64,000 nucleotides of DNA from Streptomyces angustmyceticus (GCF_019933235.1 NZ_CP082945.1:5927501-5991500); one strand, 5' to 3'. Shown: positions 32,434-41,216, counted from the stretch's first letter. A program made the numbers and translations. Notes: generated by a model not told the origin, from the sequence alone.

Positions 32434-34389
32434 CTACAGCCCGCCGTCGAGCTCGATGGTGATCCTGCCGCCCTTCGGCGCCTTCTTGCCGGGCTCGACG
32501 GACTGAGTGTCGACCGTGTCCTTCGGGAAGAAGAACGGCTTCTTCACCTCGACCTGGAAGCCCAGGTCCGTCAGCTGCCTCTTGGCGTCGTCGACGTTCT
32601 TGCCGGTGACGTTCGGGACGGCGATCATCTCCGGGCCCTTGGACAGCGTGAGGGTGATCGTGTCGCCCTTGCCGCGCGTCTGGCCCTCGGCCGGGTTCTG
32701 CCGGGCGACGGTGCCCTTGTCCTGGGTGGAGTAGACCGGCTCGTCGGCGAACCGCACCTGGAAGCCGGCCTCCCGCAGTGTGTTCGCCGCGTCCGCCCGG
32801 TCGCTGCCGAGGACGCCCGGCACATCGACGGCGCTGCCACGGCTGACCGTCAGCCCCACCGCGGTGTCCGGCCGCCGCTTGGTGCCGCCGGCCGGGTCCG
32901 TACGGATCACCGAGCCCTTGGCGACCTCGTCGCTGAACTCCCGGTTCACGGTGCCCGGGATCAGCCCCCGGTCGCGCAGCTTGCGCTTGGCGTCCGCGAA
33001 CGGCGTGCCCGACAGGTCGGGCACGGAGACGATGTCCGGACCGCGCGAGACGGTGAGGGTGACCGTGCCCGTGCCGCGGATCCGCTTGCCGTTCGCCGGG
33101 TCGGTCTTCATGATGTGGCCGCGCTCCACGTTCGAGCTGAAGCCGCGCACCACCTTCACCCCCAGACCCTCGTCCCGCAGGGTCTTCTCGGCCTTGGCCT
33201 GCGGCATGTCCAGCACCGCGGGGACGGTCGTGAACTGACCGGAGGTGACGTACCAGACGCCCGTGCCGACCCCGAGGACCAGCAGGACCGCCGCGACGAC
33301 CGTGACGAGCCGCCGCCGGAGCAGCCCGCCCCGGGGCGGCGCCTCCTCGGCGGGCACCGGACGCAGCCGGGTGGTCCGCTCGGACTCCTGCGGCACCTCC
33401 AGACGGCTGGTGCGGTTCAGCTCCGCCCCGGTGTCGCCCGGCAGCTGCCCGCCCGCGGTGCGCGGTATCACGTCTGTCGGCTCCGAACCGTCGCCCGCGG
33501 CCACCGTCCTCGCCTCCGGCGGCACGATGTCCAGCTGGGCGTCGGACAGCTGCGCACGGGCCTCCTGCGCCCGGAAGAGCAGCGCCACCGCGTCCTGCGG
33601 ACGCAGCTGCGGATCGCGGGCACAGGCCAGCGCGACCAGCTCGTCCAGCTGCGGCGCGAGGCCGGGCACCAGGCCCGACGGCGGCAGCACGTCCTCGTGG
33701 AGATGCTGGTAGAGGATCTGTGCCACGGTGCCACCGGTGTGCGGCTTGCCGCCGGTCAGCATCTCGTAGAGCACCACACCGCAGGCGTACACATCGACCC
33801 GGGCGTCCGCGGTGCCGTGCTCCAGCTGCTCCGGGGCGAGGTAGGAGACGGTGCCCAGCACGGAGCCCGTCGAGGCGGTGGTGTTGGTGTCCACCGCGCG
33901 CACCAGACCGAAGTCGGCGACCTTCACCCGGCCGTCGTCGCCGATCAGGACGTTCTCCGGCTTCATGTCGCGGTGCACCAGCCCCGCGCGGTGCGCGGCC
34001 CCCAGAGCGGCCAGGATCGGCTCCAGGACGTCCAGCGCCGCCCGCGGCTGCAGGGCGCCCCGCTCGCGCAGCACGTCGCGCAGCGTGCAGCCGGCGACGT
34101 ACTCCATGGCCAGATACACGTACGTACCGTCCGTGCCCTGGTCGAAGACGCCCACCACATTCGGATGCGACAGCCGCGCCACCGACTTCGCCTCCCGGAT
34201 GAAGCGCTCCACGAACGCCTCGTCCGTGGCGAGCCCCGGGTGCATCACCTTCAGCGCGAGCACCCGGTCGAGCCGGGTGTCCACGGCCTGATAGACCGTG
34301 GCCATGCCGCCTGCGGCGATGCGCGCCTGGACACGGTAGCGGCCGTCGAGCAGCTGGCCCACGAGCGGGTCCTGAAGGGTGGTATCCAC
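32434..34389 (-). CDS. PASTA-domain Ser/Thr protein kinase
   Basis: 651 residues. The kinase domain (~1-285) has the P-loop AAGGMATVYQA, Lys47, HRDMKPEN with catalytic Asp141, ADFGLV and SYLAPEQ. A disordered linker leads to one membrane helix (~365-385, VTVVAAVLLVLGVGTGVWYV), then four extracellular PASTA repeats to the C-terminus (TTVPAVLDMP, VSVPDLSGTP, VDVPGVLGSD, IAVPNVTGKN starts). PASTA repeats bind peptidoglycan fragments or lipid II, so it is a PknB/StkP-like envelope sensor. Repeat copy 3 begins 39 nt upstream of its ATG. Confidence 0.95.
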   Translation of the reverse strand: MDTTLQDPLVGQLLDGRYRVQARIAAGGMATVYQAVDTRLDRVLALKVMHPGLATDEAFVERFIREAKSVARLSHPNVVGVFDQGTDGTYVYLAMEYVAGCTLRDVLRERGALQPRAALDVLEPILAALGAAHRAGLVHRDMKPENVLIGDDGRVKVADFGLVRAVDTNTTASTGSVLGTVSYLAPEQLEHGTADARVDVYACGVVLYEMLTGGKPHTGGTVAQILYQHLHEDVLPPSGLVPGLAPQLDELVALACARDPQLRPQDAVALLFRAQEARAQLSDAQLDIVPPEARTVAAGDGSEPTDVIPRTAGGQLPGDTGAELNRTSRLEVPQESERTTRLRPVPAEEAPPRGGLLRRRLVTVVAAVLLVLGVGTGVWYVTSGQFTTVPAVLDMPQAKAEKTLRDEGLGVKVVRGFSSNVERGHIMKTDPANGKRIRGTGTVTLTVSRGPDIVSVPDLSGTPFADAKRKLRDRGLIPGTVNREFSDEVAKGSVIRTDPAGGTKRRPDTAVGLTVSRGSAVDVPGVLGSDRADAANTLREAGFQVRFADEPVYSTQDKGTVARQNPAEGQTRGKGDTITLTLSKGPEMIAVPNVTGKNVDDAKRQLTDLGFQVEVKKPFFFPKDTVDTQSVEPGKKAPKGGRITIELDGGL

Positions 34390-34428
34390 GGGAGACGAGT
34401 CTAACGTTCCGCTGCGCTTGGCTTTTGG

Positions 34429-34634
34429 CCCACGTTTTTGGCTTTCCCGCCGTGGTTGTTGCTCGCCGTGTTTCGCCCGCTGGCGCGGTGCGCTCGGCGT
34501 GGCGCCTGGCGGCGGGCGGGGTCCGCTGCGCGGGGCTGTCGGGGTGCGGTGACGGGCCTGCGCGGGTGGGGGTGTCCGGACTGCTTCGCTTTACGTCCGG
34601 ACACCCCCACCCGCTCCGGCCCGTCCCCTCCCGT
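34429..34634 (+). repeat. Structured intergenic repeat, copy 3 (forward)
   Basis: Third copy. The leading hairpin is CCCACG (34429-34434) with CGTGG ending near 34455, one mismatch. The main stem is the longest of the four, a perfect 20 bp (34562-34581 with 34595-34614), around the loop TGCTTCGCTTTAC at 34582-34594. Unlike the other copies it does not follow a same-strand stop codon; it points away from the divergent kinase gene and faces copy 4. Confidence 0.9.
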
Positions 34635-34790
34635 GGGTGGGTGGGAAAGACGGTCGGTGGGGGTGGACCTCGGTGGTCCGGTGCGCGTTGTGGACGTGGG
34701 GAAACGGCCGTGGGCATAGGGAAAGGGCTGCGGCGCAGGGAGTTGGCTGTGATCGACGCCCGCCCCCACCCACCTGTACTCACTCTCCCC
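34635..34790. other. Spacer between repeat copies 3 and 4
   Basis: 156 nt without a credible gene. The left edge (GGGTGGGTGGGAAAGACGG) resembles the inner flank of copy 2, and the right edge, read on the minus strand (GGGGAGAGTGAGTACAGG), resembles the inner flank of copy 1, so it occupies the place the acetyltransferase gene has in the other pair. Confidence 0.6.
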
Positions 34791-34989
34791 ACGGGAGGGG
34801 ACGGGCCGGAGGGGCCTGGTGTGTGGACGTAAAGCGAAGCAGTCCACACACCAGGCCCCGGAGGTCCGTCACCGCACCCACAGCCCCGCGCAGCGGACCC
34901 CGCCCGCCGCAGGCGCCCCGGCGAGCGCACCGCGCCAGCGGGCGAAACACGGCGAGAAGAACCCACGGCGGGAAAGACAAAAACGTGGG
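34791..34989 (-). repeat. Structured intergenic repeat, copy 4 (reverse)
   Basis: Fourth copy, read from 34989 to 34791 on the minus strand, starting 7 nt after the thiG stop codon. The perfect 18-bp stem is 34811-34828 with 34842-34859; the loop at 34829-34841 reads TGCTTCGCTTTAC on the minus strand. The body is very close to copy 1 over the GGGGTCCGCTGCGCGGGGC region. Confidence 0.9.
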
Positions 34990-34996
34990 AGGCCCC

Positions 34997-35848
34997 TTAG
35001 AACGCTGGCCGCTCGGGGTCGAACTCCGGCATTCCCTGCGTCGGGGATGACGCCAGGGCGAAGTGACGTCGTGGGATGCGCCCCGCGCAAAACGCCAGGC
35101 GGCCCGCCGTGACCGCGTACCGCATGGCCGAGGCCATGAGTTCGGGTTCCTGGGCGCGGGTCACGGCGGAGGCCAGCATGACCGCGGCGCAGCCGAGTTC
35201 CATGGCCTGGGAGACGTCCGAGGCGGTTCCGGCGCCCGCGTCGAGGATGACGGGGACGCCGGCCCGTTCGGTGATCAGCTGGAAGTTGTGGGGGTTGCGG
35301 ATGCCCAGGCCGGAGCCGATCGGTGAGCCCAGGGGCATGATCGCGGCGCAGCCCACGTCCTCCAGCTTGCGGGCCAGTACGGGGTCGTCGTTGGTGTAGG
35401 GCAGCACCGTGAAGCCGTCGTCGACGAGGGTCTCGGCGGCGTCCAGCAGCTCGATGGGGTCGGGCAGAAGGGTGCGCTCGTCGGCGACGACCTCCAGCTT
35501 GACCCAGTCGGTGCCGAGCGCTTCGCGGGCGAGCCGGGCCGTGAGCACCGCTTCGCCGGCGGTGAAGCAGCCCGCGGTGTTCGGCAGCACCTTGATCTTG
35601 TGCCGTTCCAGTACGGACAGCACGGAGCCCTGCACGGTCGGGTCCAGGCGCCGCATGGCGACGGTGGTCAGCTCCGTGCCGGAGGCGAGCAGGGCGCGCT
35701 CCAGGACGTCGAGGCTGGGCGCGCCGCCGGTTCCCATGATCAGGCGGGAGCCGAAGGTGGTGCCGGCGAGGGTGAGGGGGTCGCGGTCCGGGGCGGGGCC
35801 GCTGTCGGGGGCGGGGGCGGTGTCCTTGAGCGTGGTGGTGTCGGGCAT
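34997..35848 (-). CDS. thiG: Thiazole synthase ThiG
   Basis: 283 residues. The TIM-barrel enzyme shows MGTGGAPSLDVLERAL, VLPNTAGCFTAGEAV, WVKLEVVADE with the Schiff-base lysine, VLPYTNDDPVLARKLEDVG and ILDAGAGTASDVSQAMELG. It builds the thiazole phosphate of thiamine from deoxyxylulose phosphate, dehydroglycine and ThiS thiocarboxylate. The first ~22 residues are a Pro/Asp-rich extension. It lies 9 nt after thiS in the thiOSG operon under a TPP riboswitch. Repeat copy 4 starts right after its stop. Confidence 0.96.
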   Translation of the reverse strand: MPDTTTLKDTAPAPDSGPAPDRDPLTLAGTTFGSRLIMGTGGAPSLDVLERALLASGTELTTVAMRRLDPTVQGSVLSVLERHKIKVLPNTAGCFTAGEAVLTARLAREALGTDWVKLEVVADERTLLPDPIELLDAAETLVDDGFTVLPYTNDDPVLARKLEDVGCAAIMPLGSPIGSGLGIRNPHNFQLITERAGVPVILDAGAGTASDVSQAMELGCAAVMLASAVTRAQEPELMASAMRYAVTAGRLAFCAGRIPRRHFALASSPTQGMPEFDPERPAF

Positions 35849-35857
35849 GGCGGCGGA

Positions 35858-36085
35858 TCAGCCTCCCTGGACCGCGGTGAGGACCTCGACGCGGTCGCCG
35901 TCGCCGAGGGGGGTGGCCGCCCACTGGGCGCGGGGCACCACGACGTCGTTGACCGCCGCGGCCACCCCGGTGGGTGCCTGGGAGAGGGTGGCGACGAGCC
36001 GGTCGAGGGTCAGTCCGCCGGGGACCTCGCGGGCCTGCCCGTTGACGGACACCGAGACGGGAGGGGCGGACGGGGCGGCGTTCAT
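35858..36085 (-). CDS. thiS: Sulfur carrier protein ThiS
   Basis: 75 residues with a ubiquitin-like fold (VSVNGQAREVPGGLTLDRLV) and the essential C-terminal Gly-Gly. The terminal glycine is adenylated and thiocarboxylated and donates sulfur to ThiG. Its start overlaps the thiO stop by 4 nt (ATGA). Confidence 0.95.
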   Translation of the reverse strand: MNAAPSAPPVSVSVNGQAREVPGGLTLDRLVATLSQAPTGVAAAVNDVVVPRAQWAATPLGDGDRVEVLTAVQGG

Positions 36086-37305
36086 ACGGGCTGCTCCTGG
36101 GGGGCACGGGTGCGCTCGGGGCCCGGGGCGGCGGGGGAGAAGCGCGCGGGGGAGAAGGGGCGGGCCTCTTCGGGGAGGAGGCCGGTGGCGAGTACCTCGG
36201 CCATCGCGTCACCGGTGACGGGGGTGAGCAGCACTCCGTTGCGGAAGTGGCCGGTGGCCAGGTGGAGGCCGGGCAGTGCGGTCGGCCCGAGCATCGGGGC
36301 GTTGTCGGGGGAGCCGGGGCGCAGTCCGGCGCAGGTCTCGACGAGCGGGAGTTCGGTGATGCCGGGGACCAGCTCGTGGGCGTCGCGCAGCAGCTCGTAG
36401 ACGCCGCCGGCGGTCACGGTGGTGTCCCAGCCCAGCTCCTCGCTGGTGGCGCCGACGACGAGTTCGCCGTTCTCCCGGGGGACCAGGTAGAGCGGGCCGC
36501 CGCGGACGACCGCCCGTACGGTGCGGGAGAGGAACGGGGGGCTGCCGGCGGGCATCTCGGGCAGGCGCAGCCGCAGGACCTGGCCCTTGACGGGGCGCAC
36601 CGGCGGCAGCACCTCGTCGGGCACGCCGTCGAGCCGGCCGCTCCAGCTGCCCGCGGCCAGCACGACCTGGCCGGCCGGGACCCGGGTGCCGTCGGCGAGT
36701 TCGGCGCCGGCGGCCCGGCCGCCGTCGACCGTCAGCCGCACCGCCCGGCTCCGGTGGAAGGCCACCCCGGAGCGCTCGCAGGCGGTCGCCAGCGCGCTCG
36801 CCAGCCGGCGCGGATCGACCTGGTGGTCGCCGTCGACCCGCAGGCCGCCGCGCACCCCGGGGGCCAGCATCGGCTCCAGCCGCCGGCATTCGCGCCCGGT
36901 GAGCCACTGCGACTCCAGTCCCGAGCGGGTCTGCAGGGCGTGCAGGTCGCGCAGGTGGGCGCGGTCGTCGGCGTCCAGTGCGACGGCCAGGGTGCCGCAC
37001 CGCCGGTGGCCGACGGTCTGGCCGGTGGCCTCCTCCAGCTCGTCGACGAAGGCGGGGTAGCGCCGCGCGGAGGCGAGGTTGAGGCCGAGCAGGGTCTGCT
37101 CGCCGTAGTGGAGCTCGCTGACCGCGGCCAGCATCCCGGCCGCGACCCGGGCCGCGCCGCCGCCGGGGGCGGGGTCGGCGACCGCGGCGCTCAGTCCGCG
37201 CACGGCCGCCCGCCAGGCGGTGACCAGGCCGATGAGCCCGCCGCCGATGACGAGCACATCGGGGCTCGGCGGGGTGGTGTTCGGGTGCGTGACAGCTGTC
37301 TGCAT
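36082..37305 (-). CDS. thiO: Glycine oxidase ThiO
   Basis: 407 residues from ATG 37305, preceded by a GGGAGGGG ribosome site at the riboswitch edge. A DAO-family flavoenzyme: FAD-binding VIGGGLIGLVTAWRA at the N-terminus, QVVLAAGSWSGRL, VPRENGELVVGATSEE, and the C-terminal AGLRPGSPDNAPMLGPT and GHFRNGVLLTPVTGDAMAE blocks. It oxidises glycine to the imine used by ThiG. First gene of the thiOSG operon. Confidence 0.95.
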   Translation of the reverse strand: MQTAVTHPNTTPPSPDVLVIGGGLIGLVTAWRAAVRGLSAAVADPAPGGGAARVAAGMLAAVSELHYGEQTLLGLNLASARRYPAFVDELEEATGQTVGHRRCGTLAVALDADDRAHLRDLHALQTRSGLESQWLTGRECRRLEPMLAPGVRGGLRVDGDHQVDPRRLASALATACERSGVAFHRSRAVRLTVDGGRAAGAELADGTRVPAGQVVLAAGSWSGRLDGVPDEVLPPVRPVKGQVLRLRLPEMPAGSPPFLSRTVRAVVRGGPLYLVPRENGELVVGATSEELGWDTTVTAGGVYELLRDAHELVPGITELPLVETCAGLRPGSPDNAPMLGPTALPGLHLATGHFRNGVLLTPVTGDAMAEVLATGLLPEEARPFSPARFSPAAPGPERTRAPQEQPV

Positions 37306-37320
37306 GGGTGTCCAGCCCCT

Positions 37321-37408
37321 CCCTTCGCCGGCATGACCCGGATCAGGTTCGTACGGTCGGAGGCCGGCCAGCCTCCCTCTCAGCCCGGTGCGTCCGGGCT
37401 CCCGCGAG
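37321..37408 (-). promoter_or_regulatory. TPP riboswitch (THI box) before thiO
   Basis: Read on the minus strand, the leader contains GCGGGAGCCCGG, CACCGGGCTGAGAGGGAGGC, a GGCCGGCC turn, and GAACCTGATCCGGGTCATGC followed by CGGCGAAGGGAGG. The CTGAGA and ACCTGATC-GGGT-ATGCC-GCG-AGGGA blocks are the two conserved halves of the TPP aptamer. The aptamer's 3' end runs into the ribosome site of thiO, so ligand binding probably blocks translation. Confidence 0.95.
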
Positions 37409-37571
37409 TGCGTGTATCCGTCACCCTAATACGGGGCCGCGAGGCGCCGTAAGGCAGCGTCCCGGGGCTCCCGGGGGCCGGCGTCCCGGGTGGCCGTGGC
37501 CGTGACGCTGTGTCAGAGATCTCCTTGCGCGCTGCTGCGAGCCGCGTCACACCCCGTCCTAGAGTGATCGG

Positions 37572-38813
37572 GTGAGCGAGCAGAGCAAGTCCTCCCAGGC
37601 CCCTGACCGCACGCCGCACGTCGTGATCGCCGGCGCGGGAATCGCGGGTGTGCAGACCGCTGTCGCCCTGCGAGAACAGGGCTGGCCCGGCGCGATCACG
37701 CTCCTGGGCGACGAGCCCCACCAGCCCTACGACCGCCCGCCGCTGTCCAAGGCGGTGCTGCTGGGCAAGGCCGAGGGCTCCGCCTTCGACGTCGACTTCG
37801 CCGCGCTCGGCATCACCCTCCACCTCGGCCGCCCGGTCACCGGCCTGGTGCCGCAGGACCATGTGATCGAGACGGCCGAGGGCCCGGTCCGCTACGACTA
37901 CGCGGTCCTGGCGACCGGCGCCGACCCGATCGTGCTGCCCGGCAGCGAGGGCATGCCCGGCGTCCATCTGCTGCGCACCCTGGACGACGCCGAGCGGCTG
38001 CGGCCGGTGCTCGCCGCCCAGCACGAGATCGTGGTCGTCGGGGCCGGCTGGATCGGCGCCGAGTTCGCGACTGCGGCCCGTGAGGCGGGCTGCGCGGTCA
38101 CCGTCGTCGAGGCCGCCGACCGCCCGCTGGCCGGTGCGCTGCCCGCCGAGGTCGCCGCCCACATGACCGGCTGGTACGCGGACGCGGGCGCCGAGCTGCG
38201 CACCGGCGCCCGGGTCGCGTCCGTCACCGCGGGCGCGGTCACCCTCGACGACGGCACGGTGCTGCCCGCCGACGCGGTGGTCATCGGCATCGGCGCCCGC
38301 CCCGCGACCGGCTGGCTGGCCGGCTCCGGCGTCGAGGTCTCGCCGCGGGACGGCTCCGTGCTGGCCGACGAGCAGCTGCGCACCTCCGTGCCCGACGTCT
38401 ACGCCGTCGGCGACTGCGCCTCCTTCCCCTCCGCCCGTTACGGCGCCCGCCTGCTGGTCCACCACTGGGACAACGCGCTCCAGGGCCCGCGCACGGTCGC
38501 CGAGAACATCGTCCGCGGCGAGGCGGAAGGGGTGGCCTACGATCCCGTCCCGTACTTCTGGTCGGAGCAGTTCGGCCGGTTCGTGCAGTACGTGGGGCAT
38601 CACGGGGACGCCGACGAGCTGGTGTGGCGCGGCGACCCGGCCGGGGCCGCCTGGTCGGTGATCTGGCTGCGGGAGGGCCGGCTCGTCGCGCTGCTGGCCG
38701 TCGGGCGGCCGCGGGACCTCGCCCAGGGCCGCAAGCTGATCGAGCGGGGCGTGGTCCTGGACCGGGAGCGGGCCGCGAACGCGTCGGTGCCGCTGAAGGC
38801 CGCGGCGCAGTAG
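37572..38813 (+). CDS. FAD/NAD(P)-dependent oxidoreductase (ferredoxin reductase type)
   Basis: 413 residues from GTG 37572. Two Rossmann motifs: VVIAGAGIAGVQTAVALREQ for FAD and IVVVGAGWIGAEFATAAREA for NAD(P)H, the conserved DVYAVGDCASFP, and a C-terminal reductase domain (YDPVPYFWSEQFGRFVQYVG). This is the layout of rhodocoxin/putidaredoxin reductases that pass electrons to small ferredoxins for P450s or dioxygenases. No ferredoxin or P450 gene is next to it here, so the partner is unknown. It is divergent from thiOSG. Confidence 0.92.
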   Translation: MSEQSKSSQAPDRTPHVVIAGAGIAGVQTAVALREQGWPGAITLLGDEPHQPYDRPPLSKAVLLGKAEGSAFDVDFAALGITLHLGRPVTGLVPQDHVIETAEGPVRYDYAVLATGADPIVLPGSEGMPGVHLLRTLDDAERLRPVLAAQHEIVVVGAGWIGAEFATAAREAGCAVTVVEAADRPLAGALPAEVAAHMTGWYADAGAELRTGARVASVTAGAVTLDDGTVLPADAVVIGIGARPATGWLAGSGVEVSPRDGSVLADEQLRTSVPDVYAVGDCASFPSARYGARLLVHHWDNALQGPRTVAENIVRGEAEGVAYDPVPYFWSEQFGRFVQYVGHHGDADELVWRGDPAGAAWSVIWLREGRLVALLAVGRPRDLAQGRKLIERGVVLDRERAANASVPLKAAAQ

Positions 38814-38935
38814 CCGGACGCGCCGTGACCGGTGGTCGTCGGCCGGGCGCCCGCCGTCACCCTCCGGTGTGCCGGAAAGCCCCTGATGGCGATGCCCGGC
38901 TACCGGCTGTCAGTGTGAGGTGGCAGGCTTGTGCC

Positions 38936-39301
38936 GTGACCGAGATTGACGCAAACATCGATGGACTCGTCCCCGCCTGGCTCACCCTCCCCGACATCGC
39001 CGAACAGCTCGGCGTCGAGGTGACGCGCGTCCGGCAGCTGGTCAAGGAGGGCCAGCTGATCGCGGTGCGCCGCGGCGAGAACCGGGCGCTGCACGTGCCC
39101 GCCGATTTCATCAAGGACGACAAGGTGGTCAAGGGCCTCGTCGGCACCCTCACCCTCCTCAAGGACGACGGCTTCACCGACGAGGAGATGCTGGAGTGGC
39201 TGTTCACCCCGGATGAGACCCTGCCCGGCACGCCCGCCCAGGCGCTGCGCGAGAATCGCGGCACGGAGGTGAAGCGGCGGGCCCAGGCGCTCGCCGTCTG
39301 A
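38936..39301 (+). CDS. Rv2175c-like DNA-binding protein
   Basis: 121 residues from GTG 38936; the longer frame upstream overlaps the oxidoreductase. An N-terminal MerR-like winged helix (WLTLPDIAEQLGVEVTRVRQ, then VRRGENRALHVPADFI) is followed by a helical C-terminal domain (FTDEEMLEWLFTPDETLPGTP). This matches Rv2175c of Mycobacterium tuberculosis, a DNA-binding protein whose activity is lowered by phosphorylation by the PknL kinase. The target DNA is unknown. A PASTA kinase gene lies 4.5 kb away. Confidence 0.9.
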   Translation: MTEIDANIDGLVPAWLTLPDIAEQLGVEVTRVRQLVKEGQLIAVRRGENRALHVPADFIKDDKVVKGLVGTLTLLKDDGFTDEEMLEWLFTPDETLPGTPAQALRENRGTEVKRRAQALAV

Positions 39302-39421
39302 CGCCTCCGGCGCGGCCCGCCCTCCGCCGGCGGCCGTCGCAGCACCCGTGACCGCATCCGCGGGGCGTACGGACCGGAAGGCCCGGCCCGTACGCCCCCG
39401 AACCTGGGGGGAAGCCGCCCG

Positions 39422-40072
39422 ATGACCACCGCACGCCCGGCCCTGTCCGACGCCCGGCTCTACCTCTGCACGGACGCCCGCCGGCGGCAGGGCGACCTCC
39501 CGCAGTTCCTGGACGCGGTGCTCTCCTCGGGCGTGGACATCGTCCAGCTGCGGGACAAGGGCATGGAGGCCGGCGAGGAGCTCCGGCATCTGGAGGTCTT
39601 CGCGGACGCCTGCCGGCGGCACGGCAAGCTGCTCGCGGTCAACGACCGCGCGGACGTCGCCCACGCGGCGGGCAGCGACGTGCTGCATCTGGGACAGGGC
39701 GACCTGCCGGTTCCTGCCGCCCGCGCCCTGCTGGGCCCGGACGTCCTCATAGGCCGCTCCACCCACGCCGAGGCCGAGGTGGACGCCGCGCTCACCGAAC
39801 CCGGCGTGGACTACTTCTGCACGGGCCCGTGCTGGCCGACCCCCACCAAGCCGGGCCGCCACGCGCCCGGCCTCGACCTGGTCCGCTATGCCGCGGCCCG
39901 CGCCTCCGAGCGCCCCTGGTTCGCGATCGGCGGCATCGACGCCGGGAACCTCGACGAGGTGCTGCGGGCCGGCGCCCGCCGGATCGTGGTGGTCCGCGCC
40001 CTCACCGAGGCGGACGACCCGGGAGCCGCGGCCGCCTCCCTGGCCAAGCGCCTCCGCACCTGGGACGAGTGA
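39422..40072 (+). CDS. thiE: Thiamine-phosphate synthase ThiE
   Basis: 216 residues. TIM barrel with ARLYLCTDARRRQ-like start, VDIVQLRDKGMEAGEEL, LLAVNDRADVAHAAGSDVLH, GRSTHAEAEV, and the pyrophosphate loop YFCTGPCWPTPTKPGR. It joins HMP-PP and thiazole phosphate into thiamine phosphate. It is separate from thiOSG and no TPP riboswitch signature was found in its 120-bp leader. ATG 39422 is preceded by GGGGGGAAG. Confidence 0.94.
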   Translation: MTTARPALSDARLYLCTDARRRQGDLPQFLDAVLSSGVDIVQLRDKGMEAGEELRHLEVFADACRRHGKLLAVNDRADVAHAAGSDVLHLGQGDLPVPAARALLGPDVLIGRSTHAEAEVDAALTEPGVDYFCTGPCWPTPTKPGRHAPGLDLVRYAAARASERPWFAIGGIDAGNLDEVLRAGARRIVVVRALTEADDPGAAAASLAKRLRTWDE

Positions 40073-40262
40073 GGACCCTTTCGGCGCCGGCCCGTCCGGC
40101 CCGCGGGGACGGGTGACGAGGATCACTGCGCACGGTGCCGGACACCGGGCGTCCGACGTCCGGGCGACCGGAACATGTCCACCCAGTGGACACCGAGCCG
40201 ACCAACCAGGCATTACGCCGGACGCGGTTGGTGTGGGACCTGCCGGTGGTTAACCTGCCGGT

Positions 40263-41180
40263 ATGGCCCTAGGTACAGCTTCCACCAGGACTGATCGCGC
40301 CCGCACGGTGCGCGACCTGCTTGCTTCCGGTAAGCAGTCGTATTCGTTCGAGTTCGCCGCCCCCAAGACGGAGAAGGGCGAGCGGACCCTGTGGAACGCC
40401 ATTCGCCGCATCGAGGCCGTCGCGCCGACCTTCGTCTCCGTGACGTACGGCGCCGGCGGCACCTCCCGTGACGGCACGGTCCGCGCCACCGAGCGCATCG
40501 CCACCGACACCACCCTGACCCCGGTCGCCCATCTCACCGCGGTCAACCACTCCACGGCCGACCTGCGCCACATCATCGGCCAGTACGCCGACGCCGGGAT
40601 CCGCAACATGCTTGCGCTGCGCGGCGACCCGCCCGGCGACCCGATGGGCGAGTGGGTCAAGCACCCCGACGGCATCGGCTACGCCGCCGAGCTGGTCCGG
40701 CTCATCAAGGAGTCCGGCGACTTCTGCGTCGGCGTCGCCGCCTTCCCCGAGATGCATCCGCGCTCGACGGACTGGGACACGGACGTGGCGCACTTCGTCG
40801 ACAAGTGCCGCGCCGGTGCGGACTTCGCCATCACCCAGATGTTCTTCTACCCCGAGGACTACTTCCGGCTGCGGGACCGGGTTTCGGCCGCGGGTTGCTC
40901 CACGCCGATCATTCCGGAGATCATGCCGGTGACGAACGTGCGCCAGATCGAGCGGTTCGCTCAGCTCAGCAACGCGGCCTTCCCGCCCGAGCTGGCCGAG
41001 CGGATCCTCGCCGTCAAGGACGACCCGGCGGCGGTACGCTCCATTGGTATCGAGTACGCAACGGACCTGTGCGCACGCTTGATGGCCGAGGATGTTCCCG
41101 GGTTGCACTTCATTACCCTGAACCACTCCACGGCGACCCTGGAAATCTACGAGAATCTGGGACTGCACCAGCAGTCCTGA
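40263..41180 (+). CDS. metF: 5,10-methylenetetrahydrofolate reductase
   Basis: 305 residues. MTHFR motifs: YSFEFAAPKTEKGERTLW, FVSVTYGAGGTSRDGT, HLTAVNHS, NMLALRGDPPGD, FCVGVAAFPEMHP, DFAITQMFFYPEDYFRL and a C-terminal GLHFITLNHSTATLEIYENL. It makes 5-methyl-THF for methionine synthesis with FAD. The leader (190 nt) has no S-box signature; TAACCT just upstream of ATG may be a -10 for a very short leader. Its neighbour downstream is a Tyr/Gln-rich membrane protein. Confidence 0.95.
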   Translation: MALGTASTRTDRARTVRDLLASGKQSYSFEFAAPKTEKGERTLWNAIRRIEAVAPTFVSVTYGAGGTSRDGTVRATERIATDTTLTPVAHLTAVNHSTADLRHIIGQYADAGIRNMLALRGDPPGDPMGEWVKHPDGIGYAAELVRLIKESGDFCVGVAAFPEMHPRSTDWDTDVAHFVDKCRAGADFAITQMFFYPEDYFRLRDRVSAAGCSTPIIPEIMPVTNVRQIERFAQLSNAAFPPELAERILAVKDDPAAVRSIGIEYATDLCARLMAEDVPGLHFITLNHSTATLEIYENLGLHQQS

Positions 41181-41216
41181 TCACGGTTGCCGGCGAGCGG
41201 CGGAAGAGGGGCGTAT

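Noticed and set aside
39302..39421. Possible TPP riboswitch before thiE
   Set aside because: Neither CTGAGA nor the ACCTGATC/GGGT block is present.
40073..40262. Possible SAM or B12 riboswitch before metF
   Set aside because: No S-box or cobalamin-box signature found; only inverted GC stretches.
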